Assembly (NCBI GenBank): GCA_964529795.1
Contig: CAZGXM010000059.1
Location: 1 to 16,904 of the forward strand
Reading direction: 5' to 3'
Length of the DNA stretch: 16,904 nt
Origin: CAZGXM01 sp964529795
Lineage (GTDB): Bacteria > Bacillota > JADQBR01
Shown in pieces: positions 1 to 8,165 of the stretch; position 1 is the first letter of the stretch, and each line of letters opens with the position of its first letter. The translations under genes and the position numbers were made by a program. The notes under the pieces are model-generated. The model saw only the letters and a program-made list of their open reading frames with translations, did not search any database and had not been told where the DNA came from.

Positions 1-1
1 G

Positions 2-289
2 CTGGTGGATGACGGGAAACTGGATATCTGTATTGTGGAGGATTTGTCCCGTGCCCAGTTTTTAAAAAATTTCCCCAGTATTTATTATGGCGGGCATGTT
101 AATCATCCCAAGGTATCACTGCTGCGGGGGAAGACAATTGATATCAGCGGCGATGAAAGACTTTATGCTCATGTCGACGGGGAGGCAAACGGGCGTCTTC
201 CCTTATCCTACCGGGTGGTGCCGGCAATACTGCCGTTTGTCATACCCGGGGAGGAAACAGTTGCCCATGGGGATAAAGTGATAGGATAA
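2..289 (+). CDS. Lipid kinase of the BmrU/YegS (diacylglycerol kinase) family, 3' end only
   Basis: Only the last 95 or so codons are present; the frame is open through the left edge of the window, so the start and the ATP-binding catalytic domain lie outside. The visible part reads LVDDGKLDICIVEDL, then a Y-Y-G-G-H segment, and ends with YAHVDGEANGRLPLSYRV followed by a short hydrophobic tail. This matches the C-terminal beta-sandwich of the diacylglycerol kinase/YegS/BmrU family, where the D-G-E motif precedes the final strands. Family members phosphorylate diacylglycerol or related lipids at the membrane with ATP; the exact substrate cannot be told from this fragment. It is followed on the same strand after a 39-nt gap by a YkuS-like gene, so the two may be co-transcribed. 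The family assignment is fairly secure; no gene symbol is given because subfamily needs the missing N-terminus. Confidence 0.8.
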   Translation: MVDDGKLDICIVEDLSRAQFLKNFPSIYYGGHVNHPKVSLLRGKTIDISGDERLYAHVDGEANGRLPLSYRVVPAILPFVIPGEETVAHGDKVIG

Positions 290-328
290 TGGAGACCCTA
301 CCGGACAAAAGGAAAGGTGGGGAGTACG

Positions 329-589
329 ATGAAACGGGTTGTTGTGCAGGCAGGGCTGGATGAAATTAGAGAAGAATTGGAAAGACGCGGCTTTGAGACG
401 GTTAGTGGCGAAAGTGCCCCCGAAGCGGCAGCGATAGTTTACAGTGGTGTCAGTTGTGACTGGGAAGGCACGCCCACGGTTACAAATGATTGGGTCGAGG
501 GAAGCGAGACACCGCTGTTAATAAATGCCGTGGGTTTGACGGCCCGGGAAGCGGCGGATTTAATTTCATCACGTCTAAATAAAATATGA
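329..589 (+). CDS. YkuS/UPF0180-type small conserved protein
   Basis: An 86-residue protein starting MKRVVVQAGLDEIREELERRG. The N-terminal pattern (short beta strand, then a helix with L-x-x-I-x-x-x-L-x-x-x-G-F/H-x-V) and the later L-x-x-x-G-L-T-x-x-E/R-A motif near the C-terminus are the arrangement of the Bacillus YkuS/UPF0180 family, whose function is unknown. The ATG at 329 is preferred over an in-frame GTG at 317 because the purine-rich Shine-Dalgarno (GGTGGGGAG, ending about 5 nt upstream) serves the ATG. No membrane segment or signal peptide is visible. It lies between the lipid kinase and the HD-domain gene with small gaps, consistent with one transcript. Family call is moderately confident because these proteins are short and weakly conserved. 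Confidence 0.65.
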   Translation: MKRVVVQAGLDEIREELERRGFETVSGESAPEAAAIVYSGVSCDWEGTPTVTNDWVEGSETPLLINAVGLTAREAADLISSRLNKI

Positions 590-607
590 CAGAAAGGCTT
601 GGTAATA

Positions 608-1270
608 ATGATAACTTTGGAAACGTTAAGAAAACATCCGGAAATAAAGGTTTACATGCATAAAGGCCACGAGTATTTAGGAGCCATGGGTGCCATAGAG
701 CACAGCCTGCGCCATATTGACCGGGTTGCTTTAAACAGCAAAAATATCCTGTCTACTTTGCGCTATCACCCCAGAACTGCGGAACTGGCTGCCATTGCCG
801 GCTATCTTCATGACCTGGGCAACTTTGTCAATCGTTATAATCACGGGCGAAACGGGGCGCTGCTGGTCAGGCGGATACTGCAGCAGCTGGCAATGCCCTT
901 GGAAGAAATTGTTTTGATTTTGGCCGCTATCGGTAATCACGAGGAACAGACCGGTGTGGCGGTGACCCCGGTGACCGCAGCAGTGATAATTGCCGATAAA
1001 ATTGACGTACACGTTTCCCGGGTGAGAAAAAAGGATATGGCCAGTTTTACTGTTCGGGACAGGGTGAATTTTGCCGCCAAGCGTTCTGACCTGGAAATTG
1101 AAACGGATGGCGACCGGGTTATTCGGCTCCGGTTGGAAATAGACACGGAAGTGTGTTCGGTGATGGAATATTTTGAGATTTTTATGACCAAAATGATTCT
1201 TTGCCGCCGTGCTGCGGACCGGTTGGACTGTCGCTTCGAGCTGGTTATCAATGGAGCAAAATTACTGTAG
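608..1270 (+). CDS. HD-domain metal-dependent phosphohydrolase-like protein
   Basis: A 220-residue soluble protein with the metal-ligand pattern of the HD superfamily: a first His in I-E-H-S-L (about residue 32), the H-D pair in YLHDLGN (residues 68-69), a later N-H-E (about 114) and an Asp in I-A-D-K (about 133). HD-domain enzymes hydrolyse phosphate mono- or diesters using one or two metal ions; the natural substrate of this one cannot be inferred. The region after about residue 150 is not recognisable as a second known domain. The ATG at 608 is chosen, with AGAAAGG about 10 nt upstream; an in-frame TTG at 599 would lie against that site. It follows the YkuS-like gene by 18 nt, suggesting co-transcription, and ends just before a strong hairpin. 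Confidence 0.8.
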   Translation: MITLETLRKHPEIKVYMHKGHEYLGAMGAIEHSLRHIDRVALNSKNILSTLRYHPRTAELAAIAGYLHDLGNFVNRYNHGRNGALLVRRILQQLAMPLEEIVLILAAIGNHEEQTGVAVTPVTAAVIIADKIDVHVSRVRKKDMASFTVRDRVNFAAKRSDLEIETDGDRVIRLRLEIDTEVCSVMEYFEIFMTKMILCRRAADRLDCRFELVINGAKLL

Positions 1271-1302
1271 GCAGTGACCGCTATCTTATTTAATTTGTTG
1301 TG

Positions 1303-1340
1303 GCAAAGCCAACGCTCGTTTCTCCGGGCGTTGGCTTTGC
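1303..1340. terminator. Hairpin between convergent genes, likely bidirectional terminator
   Basis: GCAAAGCCAACGC (1303-1315) is perfectly complementary to GCGTTGGCTTTGC (1328-1340), a 13-bp stem with a 12-nt loop. It lies between the stop of the HD-domain gene and the stop of yyaC, which converge here. The T-rich tail is short (TGTTT on the + strand), so termination strength is uncertain, but position and perfection of the stem argue for a terminator or transcript-end stabiliser. Confidence 0.65.
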
Positions 1341-1354
1341 TGTTTCACGGCGTT

Positions 1355-1978
1355 TTATTGAATGAAATAAGAATGAACCGACATCCTGACTTTCCGCAAG
1401 CCCAGCATGATACTGGTGGAAATCTGCGTGGCCATGCTCATGACAATACTCAGCCTGGTGTTTTGCAGCACAAAATATTCCATGTAACCGCCTGTATTGA
1501 CAATACCGGTGTAGTGAATGTCGCCAACGGCAGGAAGACTTTTGTTTACACCGGTACCGGGGCGTACCGGCCCGGCGGAAAGGGTGATGCTGCCCACGCT
1601 TTTACTTTGCCCCAGGCAGGCGTCCACGGCAATAATGACCGGATTGTCCAGCTCCTTTTCGATTTGCAGCAGTTTTTCGGTCATGTTGCTGGCGTGTACC
1701 GGGTCGTCCAGCGTGCCGTAAATATTTAAATTGGGAAGAGAAAATTCCTTTAATTTAGTCCCGGTGAGGGGGCCCAAACTGTCTCCGGTGGACCGGTCGG
1801 TCCCTATTGCCACAACCGCTACGGGGCGGGTATTTTCGGGATTTAAATATAACAGGTGCTTGCATAAGCAGCTGCTTAATTTGTGGCTGGACAGCGGGTC
1901 CTGGTGATCCAATTTCAGTTTCGGCGGCAGTTTATTTCCTTTGGCTGTCAGCCTGGTCAGAAACGAATAACCGCTCAT
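1355..1978 (-). CDS. yyaC: Spore protease-like protein YyaC
   Basis: A 207-residue protein of the YyaC/DUF1256 family, related in fold to the GPR spore protease and hydrogenase-maturation peptidases. Visible landmarks are VVAIGTDRSTGDSLGP (about residues 55-70), YGTLDDPVHASN, an I-I-A-V-D-A-C-L-G segment and a glycine-rich IHYTGIVNTGGYMEYF region; all are typical of YyaC. Family members are found almost only in endospore formers, and B. subtilis yyaC is expressed in the forespore; the substrate is unknown. The ATG at 1978 has AAAAGGAGA 5 nt upstream. It is transcribed alone, convergent with the HD-domain gene and divergent from the YkvI-type transporter. Upstream lies a sporulation-like promoter (2008-2037). 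This gene is the strongest sign in the window that the host sporulates. Confidence 0.9.
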   Translation of the reverse strand: MSGYSFLTRLTAKGNKLPPKLKLDHQDPLSSHKLSSCLCKHLLYLNPENTRPVAVVAIGTDRSTGDSLGPLTGTKLKEFSLPNLNIYGTLDDPVHASNMTEKLLQIEKELDNPVIIAVDACLGQSKSVGSITLSAGPVRPGTGVNKSLPAVGDIHYTGIVNTGGYMEYFVLQNTRLSIVMSMATQISTSIMLGLRKVRMSVHSYFIQ

Positions 1979-2007
1979 GTCTGTCTCCTTTTGGCTTTGT
2001 TGCCTAG

Positions 2008-2037
2008 AGTATATGCCTTTTTACAGGTGTATATTCA
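2008..2037 (-). promoter_or_regulatory. Candidate sporulation-sigma promoter for yyaC
   Basis: On the minus strand TGAATA (2037-2032) is followed after 16 nt by CATATACT (2015-2008), about 30 nt before the yyaC start. TGnATA with a CATA-type -10 resembles promoters read by forespore sigma factors (sigma-F/sigma-G) or by sigma-E, not sigma-A. Which sigma factor uses it cannot be decided from sequence alone. Confidence 0.45.
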
Positions 2038-2119
2038 AGTTCCTGCACGGCAACTGCAGAAAAAAATCCAGGGTAAACTTAACTGGTTGCTGCATAAATA
2101 TTAGCCGAAGGGGGAGGAA

Positions 2120-3175
2120 ATGTTGCGATATAGATATATTACCCTGCAAGTAGCCGCAACATACATGGGCGCGGTTATCGGCGCCGGTTTTGCTTCCGGC
2201 CAGGAGCTTGTCTATTTTTTTGTCAGATACCGTGAGGACGGTTTTTGGGGCCTGCTGGTAGCGGGAATTTTATTTGCATTTTTTGGCATGCTGACCATTG
2301 TTGTGGTCAATTACTTTAATGTCCGTTCTTATACTGACCTGACCATGAATACTTTGGGTCCCAGGGTGGGTAAAATTTTAGATGTATGGCTGACTTTGTT
2401 TCTCTTTGCCGGGCTGTGCATTATGCTTGCGGGAAGCGCTGCCATATTTGTAGAATACCTGCAGGCACCTTTTTGGTTGGGGCTGTTATTAACTCTTATT
2501 TGTTTGGGTGCTGCTTTAATACCGGGTAGCGAAGGAGTTTTGGTATTCAATACATGTCTAATACCGGTCTTGGCTGTAATTACTGTGGTGGTCAGTTTTT
2601 TAGCTGTAGGGCAGGAAACTGCCGTGGCCAATGACATGCTGTCCCTGGTACATTCAAACAAGGGGTTATTGGGTAAAAGTTGGCTGTTGGCCAGTTTGTT
2701 GTATGTAGCATACAATATGGTTATCGGGGCTATTGTTCTGGCATCCATCGATGTTGATATCAGGAAAGACAGTTTATGGGGGGGAATGGTGGGGGGCTGC
2801 GGCTTGGGACTGTTGGGTTTGGTGATGGTATGGGCTATGGACCATTACTACCCCCAGGTGTTGGCATATGAAATTCCCATGCTGTTTGTTGCCGGGCAGG
2901 TCCACCCGCTGCTGAAGTTTTTATATACCATGGTATTATGGTTTGCCATGCTAACGACCGCTTCGGCAAATGCATTTAGCCTCGCTCAAAGATTATCGGG
3001 CGGTGGGGAAAAATACCGGCAAGCAGTACTGGCAGTGTTGATTTTAGCACTGCCGTTTACCGGTTTAAGTTTTGCAGAAATGGTTGCTAACCTCTACCCG
3101 GTTTTCGGATACGCGGGTCTTTTTGTAATGGCAGCAATCTTTGCAACTGCCCTGCTGAGGCGCTGTAGCAGTTAA
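2120..3175 (+). CDS. YkvI-family membrane transporter
   Basis: A 351-residue integral membrane protein with about ten hydrophobic segments. The N-terminus reads VAATYMGAVIGAGFASGQELVYFF, with a glycine-rich unwound first helix (G-A-V-I-G-A-G-F-A-S-G-Q-E) characteristic of the YkvI branch of the APC/LeuT-fold superfamily. The B. subtilis homologue is a predicted permease of unknown substrate. Later landmarks are an N-M-V-I-G-A-I-V-L-A-S segment and T-T-A-S-A-N-A-F-S-L-A-Q-R. The ATG at 2120 follows AGGGGGAGG closely. The gene is monocistronic as far as can be seen: yyaC is divergent upstream, and over 200 nt separate it from the GerMN gene. Transport activity is inferred from fold; substrate is not predicted. 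Confidence 0.8.
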   Translation: MLRYRYITLQVAATYMGAVIGAGFASGQELVYFFVRYREDGFWGLLVAGILFAFFGMLTIVVVNYFNVRSYTDLTMNTLGPRVGKILDVWLTLFLFAGLCIMLAGSAAIFVEYLQAPFWLGLLLTLICLGAALIPGSEGVLVFNTCLIPVLAVITVVVSFLAVGQETAVANDMLSLVHSNKGLLGKSWLLASLLYVAYNMVIGAIVLASIDVDIRKDSLWGGMVGGCGLGLLGLVMVWAMDHYYPQVLAYEIPMLFVAGQVHPLLKFLYTMVLWFAMLTTASANAFSLAQRLSGGGEKYRQAVLAVLILALPFTGLSFAEMVANLYPVFGYAGLFVMAAIFATALLRRCSS

Positions 3176-3387
3176 GGAATAGCTGGCGGGTTGCCAAAAA
3201 AGGAGTTTCGTGAAACCGAAATCCTTTAAACAAAAACACGCTGTTATTCCGTCACTTGGCAGGATTTTCGGAGAAAATAAGCGAATATTGTACTCAAATC
3301 AGCCGGTTTTCTATGTGACTATCCTGGACCGGCAGGTTTAATAAGTTCGTTAATTTTTTACTACGAAAAGAAAGGAAGAACCCCTGC

Positions 3388-4356
3388 ATGAAAAAATTAC
3401 TGTTGGCGCTGCTGGGCTTTTTGGTAATAAGTATTCTTTTCACCGGCTGCAGTTTTAAAAAGAAAGCGTTGGAAACAAAACCCGCATCACCGAAAAGCAC
3501 TTCTCCCGGTGACTCCCGGCCACAGCAACTCTTGGGTAAAACCCGTTCCTTTGTAACCGTATATTACCAGGATGTAAACGAAAAGTATTTACTGCCGGTC
3601 ACCTTACACATAGAACCTACGGACCAGGCGGCAAATGTGGCCATAGACAAGTTATTGGCAGGCCCGGATTCCGAACAGGTAAAACCGGTTATTCCCCGGG
3701 GTACCAAACTGAGGGAACTCTACTTAAAGGACAACACTGCATATGTAAGCTTTACCCAGGAGTTTTTAAAAGCGGAATCAAATGAAGAAGCGCAAAAAGC
3801 AATTAATTCAGTGGTATTTACCCTGACCGAATTTCCCATGGTCAAGATGGTGCAGTTGCTGGTGGACGGTCAAGTGATAAAAGATTATCACGGAATAAAT
3901 TTGGAAAATGCCTTGATGCGACCGGACGCCGTCAACGGGCCGGCATATGAAGAGACCGTAACGGTCTATTATGGAAACCGCAATGCCAGTTTGCTGGTTC
4001 CCTATTCGGCACCGGTACGTAATCAAGACCCGCTTCGATCAGCCCTGCAGGCTTTGCTTGCCGGACCACCGGTGAAAGATTTGATTCCCACCATCTGGCC
4101 GGGAACCAAGATTTTGGATATAGAAGTGAGCGGAGAAACTGTGATAGTGGATTTGAGCAAGGAAGTGATCGGTTACGGTGGCGGCTCCACATCAGAAAAC
4201 ATGCTGGTGGATTCTCTGGTGGCTACCATGACCCAATTCCCGGGAATAGACCAGGTACAGCTGCTGGTGGACGGGGGAAAATTAACTACCCTTCCCGAAG
4301 GCACCGATGTTTCCAAACCGCTGAAACACTCTTTCACTAACTTGTTGAATCAATAA
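3388..4356 (+). CDS. Lipoprotein with two GerMN domains
   Basis: A 322-residue exported lipoprotein. Residues 1-20 form a signal peptide with a lipobox ending F-T-G-C, so Cys21 should be lipidated and the protein anchored outside the membrane. After a Pro/Ser/Lys-rich linker come two tandem GerMN domains (about 55-165 and 190-310). The duplication is visible as paired motifs: KLLAGP and ALLAGP, PRGTKL and WPGTKI, TEFPMVKMVQLLVDG and TQFPGIDQVQLLVDG. B. subtilis GerM has the same two-domain layout and acts in sporulation and germination, but GerMN lipoproteins also occur in non-sporulation roles, so no symbol is assigned. The ATG at 3388 has AAAGGAAG 9 nt upstream. It stands alone between the YkvI transporter and selA. 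I saw no convincing sporulation promoter upstream. Confidence 0.85.
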   Translation: MKKLLLALLGFLVISILFTGCSFKKKALETKPASPKSTSPGDSRPQQLLGKTRSFVTVYYQDVNEKYLLPVTLHIEPTDQAANVAIDKLLAGPDSEQVKPVIPRGTKLRELYLKDNTAYVSFTQEFLKAESNEEAQKAINSVVFTLTEFPMVKMVQLLVDGQVIKDYHGINLENALMRPDAVNGPAYEETVTVYYGNRNASLLVPYSAPVRNQDPLRSALQALLAGPPVKDLIPTIWPGTKILDIEVSGETVIVDLSKEVIGYGGGSTSENMLVDSLVATMTQFPGIDQVQLLVDGGKLTTLPEGTDVSKPLKHSFTNLLNQ

Positions 4357-4398
4357 TGTTACCTTGTCCGGGAAAAATGTTTTCAAGGGGTGGGTACC

Positions 4399-5784
4399 AT
4401 GAACAAAAAAGCATTACTTAAACATTTGCCGGCGGTTCATGAACTGCTGCAGCGGCCACGGCTTCAGAGGGAGCTGGCCAAGTCCCCTAGAAGTTTGGTG
4501 GTCAATGCCGTGCGGGAAGTATTGGACGTAATCCGCAAGCAGGTTGTCAATGAAGGCCTGCTGCCGGAACCCGAGACCGTTGAAAACCGTGTCCTGGATT
4601 TATTGAGGGAGAAAAAAAGGCCCCGATTACGGCGGGTGGTCAATGCTACCGGTGTGGTGCTTCATACCAATTTGGGACGGGCAGTGCTGTCCCGGGCGGC
4701 AATTGAGGCGGTAAGCGGTGTGGCGGGTGGTTACAGCAATTTGGAATATGATTTGGAAAATGGTACCCGGGGTTCCCGTCACAGTCACGTGGAACGGCTT
4801 GTCAGCGAGGTTACCGGCGCTCCCGGCGTCATGGTGGTTAATAACAACGCCGCGGCGGTACTGTTGGTATTGTCTGCCCTGGCCAGAGGCAAAGAGGCGA
4901 TTGTCTCCAGGGGTGAACTGGTGGAAATCGGCGGTGCCTTCCGAATACCCGAGGTGATGATTCAAAGTGGCACTGTTTTGCGAGAGGTAGGAACCACCAA
5001 CAAGACTTATTTAAGAGATTATCAAGCGGCAATCAATGAGGAGACAGGCTTGTTGTTAAAAGTACATACCAGTAATTACCGGGTAGAGGGTTTTACCCAC
5101 GAGACATCCAGGGAAGAATTGGTTGCTTTGGGCAAAACATTTTATTTGCCCGTTGTAGAGGATTTGGGAAGCGGCAGCCTCATCGATCTAAGTAAATTGG
5201 GCATTGCCGGGGAACCGACCGTGCAGGAATGTTTAAGGGCGGGGGTGGATTTGGTCACCTTCAGCGGGGACAAACTGTTGGGCGGGCCCCAGGCGGGCTT
5301 TATAGTGGGACGGGAAGATTTGCTGGACCAGATCAGGAAACACCCTCTGGCCCGGGCCCTGCGAGTGGATAAAATGGCCATTGCCGCTTTGGAGGCCACT
5401 TTAAGAGCGTATTTGGATCTGGATGCGGCCTTGGTGGAAATACCTACTTTAAAAATGCTTGCGGAAAATTTGGAAGCTATTAAAAAGCGGGCACAATCCC
5501 TGGCCGAATTGTTGGCAGGGGGACTTACTGGTTGCCGGGTGGATGTTGTTCCCGGTAAATCCCGCCCCGGTGGTGGGGCCTTGCCCACTACGGAACTGGA
5601 TACATGGTTGGTTATCCTTGAGGGAGAGTTTTCCGCCGAAAAGCTTTCTGCCCGGCTGCGCCAGGCTGACCCTGCGGTGCTGGCGCGCATTCAAGAAGAC
5701 CGTTTGTTGCTGGACCCAAGGACGTTGCTGCCGGGAGATGAAGAAGCATTGATACAGGCATTTCAACAGGCATTGATGAGGTGA
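4399..5784 (+). CDS. selA: L-seryl-tRNA(Sec) selenium transferase
   Basis: SelA is a cytoplasmic PLP enzyme that turns Ser-tRNA-Sec into Sec-tRNA-Sec using selenophosphate. The 461-residue product has the full-length family architecture: an N-terminal helical tRNA-binding part with R-R-V-V-N-A-T-G-V-V-L-H-T-N-L-G-R at about residues 74-90, then V-V-N-N-N-A-A-A-V, then the PLP-lysine motif FSGDKLLGGPQAG with Lys292 as the expected Schiff-base residue. The ATG at 4399 is preferred over an in-frame GTG at 4390, because AAGGGGTGGG lies at the right distance for the ATG and overlaps the GTG. The stop overlaps the selB start region, so the two are translationally coupled. selD is absent from the window; selC is at 13357. 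Confidence 0.97.
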   Translation: MNKKALLKHLPAVHELLQRPRLQRELAKSPRSLVVNAVREVLDVIRKQVVNEGLLPEPETVENRVLDLLREKKRPRLRRVVNATGVVLHTNLGRAVLSRAAIEAVSGVAGGYSNLEYDLENGTRGSRHSHVERLVSEVTGAPGVMVVNNNAAAVLLVLSALARGKEAIVSRGELVEIGGAFRIPEVMIQSGTVLREVGTTNKTYLRDYQAAINEETGLLLKVHTSNYRVEGFTHETSREELVALGKTFYLPVVEDLGSGSLIDLSKLGIAGEPTVQECLRAGVDLVTFSGDKLLGGPQAGFIVGREDLLDQIRKHPLARALRVDKMAIAALEATLRAYLDLDAALVEIPTLKMLAENLEAIKKRAQSLAELLAGGLTGCRVDVVPGKSRPGGGALPTTELDTWLVILEGEFSAEKLSARLRQADPAVLARIQEDRLLLDPRTLLPGDEEALIQAFQQALMR

Positions 5785-5789
5785 CCTTT

Positions 5790-7694
5790 ATGGATTATGT
5801 GATAGTTGGTACCGCCGGGCATGTGGACCATGGCAAGACCGTGCTGGTAAAAGCGCTGACAGGAAAAGATACTGACCGGCTTAAAGAGGAGAAGGAGCGG
5901 GGCATTTCCATTGAATTGGGTTTTGCCCCGTTTAAACTGCCCGACGGCACCAATGTGGGCATTGTTGATGTCCCCGGGCACGAACGCTTTATCAGGCAGA
6001 TGTTGGCCGGTGTTGCCGGCATGGACCTGGTGCTGTTGGTTGTTGCTGCGGATGAAAGCATTATGCCCCAAACCAGGGAACACCTGGATATTATTGATTT
6101 GTTGCAGGTAAAAGACGGTATTATTGTCATTACCAAAAAAGATTTAGTGGACGAGGAATGGCTGCAGTTGGTGCAGGAGGAGATTAAGGAAGCCGTTGCC
6201 GGTACGGTTCTTGCCGATGCACCGGTTGTTTCCGTGTCGGCAGTAACCGGCGAGGGGATGGACCGGTTACGCCGACTGCTAGAAGAAAAAATTGCTGATA
6301 CGCCGCCAAAGTCCGCGGCAGGGAGGATGCGCCTGCCCATTGACAGGTCATTTTCTGTCACCGGTTTTGGCACGGTGGTCACCGGCACCCTGTGGAGCGG
6401 GCAGGTAAATGTTGGCGACCAGGTGGAAATAATGCCGGAAAAATTAATTTCCCGGGTTCGTAATCTCCAGGTGCATGGTGAAACGGTGAATCATGCCACG
6501 GCAGGACAGCGGGTGGCGGTGAATTTGGCCGGCGTGGAAGTAGAGGAATTGCATCGCGGTCAAATGATATCTGAACCGGGATTGCTCATCCCCTCCTACC
6601 GCATGGATGCAAAGTTAAAACTGCTTGCTTCCGCGGCAAAACCGTTAAAACAGCGTACCAGGGTCAGACTATATCTGGGCACTGCAGAGACTTTTGCTCG
6701 GGTTAATCTTTTGGACCGGGAACAACTGGAGCGTGGTGACAGCTGTTTCTGCCAGTTTTTAATCGAGAAGCCGGTGGTGGCTTTGAGGCAGGACAGGTTT
6801 GTAATCAGGACCTACTCGCCCATGTACACTGTTGGCGGCGGTGTGGTTATCGACCCCGTAGCAAATAAGCACAAACGCTACCGGCAGCAGGTATTGGACC
6901 AGCTGGCAATAAAATTGAAAGGTTCCCCGGGAGAATTGATAATGCAGGTATTGCTACAGCACGAAAGGATGTTGGCGGCGCAGGACCTGCAGCAGGAGGC
7001 GGGGTTAGACGAAGCTGATTTCAAACAGGGTTTGGAAGAGTTGTCCCGTGAAGATGCAATAGAGCGATTGATTTACGAAGGAACGGAATTTGTCATTGCC
7101 GGCGGTGTGATAAGAAAGCTGGGAGAGACTGCCCGGCTGCTGCTGACTGATTTCCATCAAAAATACCCGCTGCGAACGGGAATGGCCAAAGAAGAATTGC
7201 GCAGCCGGGCATTTTCTTCGTGGAGCGGCAAGGAATTTAACGCGTTTTTGCACGCGGCAGCTAATGCTGGTCTGATAAAAATATTCGCGAATGAAGTTGC
7301 GCACCGGGATTTTGCAGTGCAGCCCACCCCGGGGCAAAAGGAATACATGGCAGAGATAGTGCGGTTGTTAAAAGAAACCCCTTTCCAACCGCCGGCATGG
7401 GGGGATATAGTAAGTGCTATGGCAATGACGGAAACAGAGGCAGCGGAATTGTTGGGTTATTTGATACGTAATAATGAGGTGAAGCGGGTTAGTGACCAAC
7501 TGATCTTTACAGGAGAGGCCGTGCAGGAGGCGAAAAGGCGCATTGGCGAATATATCAAGCAAAACGGTTCCGTTACCCTGGGAGAGGTGCGTGACCTTTT
7601 GGACAGCAGTCGAAAGTACGTATTGCCGCTGCTGGAATACCTTGACCAGGTTAAGTTTACCAAAAGAATTCAGGATAAAAGAATCCTGTTTTGA
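5790..7694 (+). CDS. selB: Selenocysteine-specific elongation factor
   Basis: SelB is the specialised elongation factor that carries Sec-tRNA-Sec to UGA codons followed by a SECIS hairpin. The 634-residue protein begins with an EF-Tu-like GTPase domain: G1 GHVDHGKT (residues 10-17), G3 DVPGH (60-64), G4 TKKD (115-118). Beta-barrel domains II and III follow (FSVTGFGTVVTGTLWSG in domain II), and the C-terminal third carries winged-helix repeats that bind the mRNA SECIS element, ending SRKYVLPLLEYLDQ. No key residue appears to be missing. The ATG at 5790 is chosen with AGGTGA 5 nt upstream; an in-frame GTG at 5781 overlaps the selA stop. It is co-transcribed with selA. No obvious terminator follows the stop. 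Confidence 0.97.
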   Translation: MDYVIVGTAGHVDHGKTVLVKALTGKDTDRLKEEKERGISIELGFAPFKLPDGTNVGIVDVPGHERFIRQMLAGVAGMDLVLLVVAADESIMPQTREHLDIIDLLQVKDGIIVITKKDLVDEEWLQLVQEEIKEAVAGTVLADAPVVSVSAVTGEGMDRLRRLLEEKIADTPPKSAAGRMRLPIDRSFSVTGFGTVVTGTLWSGQVNVGDQVEIMPEKLISRVRNLQVHGETVNHATAGQRVAVNLAGVEVEELHRGQMISEPGLLIPSYRMDAKLKLLASAAKPLKQRTRVRLYLGTAETFARVNLLDREQLERGDSCFCQFLIEKPVVALRQDRFVIRTYSPMYTVGGGVVIDPVANKHKRYRQQVLDQLAIKLKGSPGELIMQVLLQHERMLAAQDLQQEAGLDEADFKQGLEELSREDAIERLIYEGTEFVIAGGVIRKLGETARLLLTDFHQKYPLRTGMAKEELRSRAFSSWSGKEFNAFLHAAANAGLIKIFANEVAHRDFAVQPTPGQKEYMAEIVRLLKETPFQPPAWGDIVSAMAMTETEAAELLGYLIRNNEVKRVSDQLIFTGEAVQEAKRRIGEYIKQNGSVTLGEVRDLLDSSRKYVLPLLEYLDQVKFTKRIQDKRILF

Positions 7695-7710
7695 GCACTG
7701 CCGGTAAAAG

Positions 7711-7857
7711 TTGCCGGTATTGTTGCGCGAGGAAAGCGGTACGGGAAAGGAACCGTTTGCCCATGCCATTGATCAAGCCGGCAATCATGCGAAAGAGAGG
7801 TTTGTGCGGGTAATTTGTGCGGCTATTCCGGGCAATTTCAATGGACCGGAATTTTTT
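7711..7857 (+). pseudogene. Relic of a sigma-54-dependent transcription activator (AAA+ domain fragment)
   Basis: A short stretch translates as a recognisable slice of the sigma-54 interaction domain: VLLREESGTGKE (Walker A, normally G-E-S-G-T-G-K-E) followed by a helix F-A-H-A-I and then FVRVICAAIPGNF (normally F-V-R-V-N-C-A-A-I-P-E-N-L-L-E-S-E-L-F-G). The expected continuation (GAFTGA loop, Walker B, DNA-binding domain) is absent; the reading frame runs on into unrelated A/T-rich sequence, and a stop codon lies in frame just upstream at the 5' side. Only about 49 of the roughly 240 domain residues remain, with several substitutions at conserved sites. It is therefore a non-functional remnant of an enhancer-binding protein gene once located between selB and the liv operon. 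Confidence 0.7.
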
Positions 7858-7898
7858 TGCCTGCAAAAAACTTCATACTCGGCAATTTTTTGCAGGCA
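7858..7898. repeat. 13-bp perfect inverted repeat
   Basis: TGCCTGCAAAAAA (7858-7870) and TTTTTTGCAGGCA (7886-7898) are perfect reverse complements, separated by 15 nt. The left arm itself sits in a smaller palindrome (TTTTTTGC, CT, GCAAAAAA). It begins exactly where the sigma-54 activator relic stops being recognisable. It could be a terminator-like hairpin or the scar of a mobile insertion. Confidence 0.55.
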
Positions 7899-8165
7899 TT
7901 CTTGAAAGCATTTACACCGCGCCCAGAAAAGAGCACAATGTATTTTGCGGTATTTTTCAGAATATTTTTAAAAACAGGCACGATATTTGCTTGGATAAGG
8001 ACTTGTCAAAGTTACTTTTTGACTTTTTTTAAATAGTTGGCAACTTAGATTTTGAACTAAACTGTGACTAACTCCAAAGTCTAATTTCCGGATATTAATA
8101 AAATTGACATTTAAGTGTTTTTAAGATTTTGTTCTTTTTGGTCAACGGCAAATTGACTGCGGCAA
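7899..8165. other. A/T-rich stretch without a recognisable gene
   Basis: No ORF here resembles a known protein or has a good ribosome binding site. The only structure I see is a weak hairpin GTCAAA (8005-8010) with TTTGAC (8018-8023) followed by seven T residues, which could be an intrinsic terminator reading rightward. The region is probably decayed gene sequence continuous with the activator relic upstream. Confidence 0.5.

Noticed and set aside
1274..1729. 151-codon plus-strand frame opposite yyaC
   Set aside because: yyaC on the other strand has clear family motifs and a good start; this frame is its shadow.
3192..3230. Imperfect hairpin AAGGAGTTTCG/CGAAATCCTT after the YkvI-type gene
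   Set aside because: The stem has a bulge and no T run follows; too weak to annotate as a terminator.
5142..5690. 182-codon minus-strand frame inside selA, and a similar 197-codon frame inside selB
   Set aside because: Both are serine/arginine-rich shadows of strongly conserved genes with no family resemblance.
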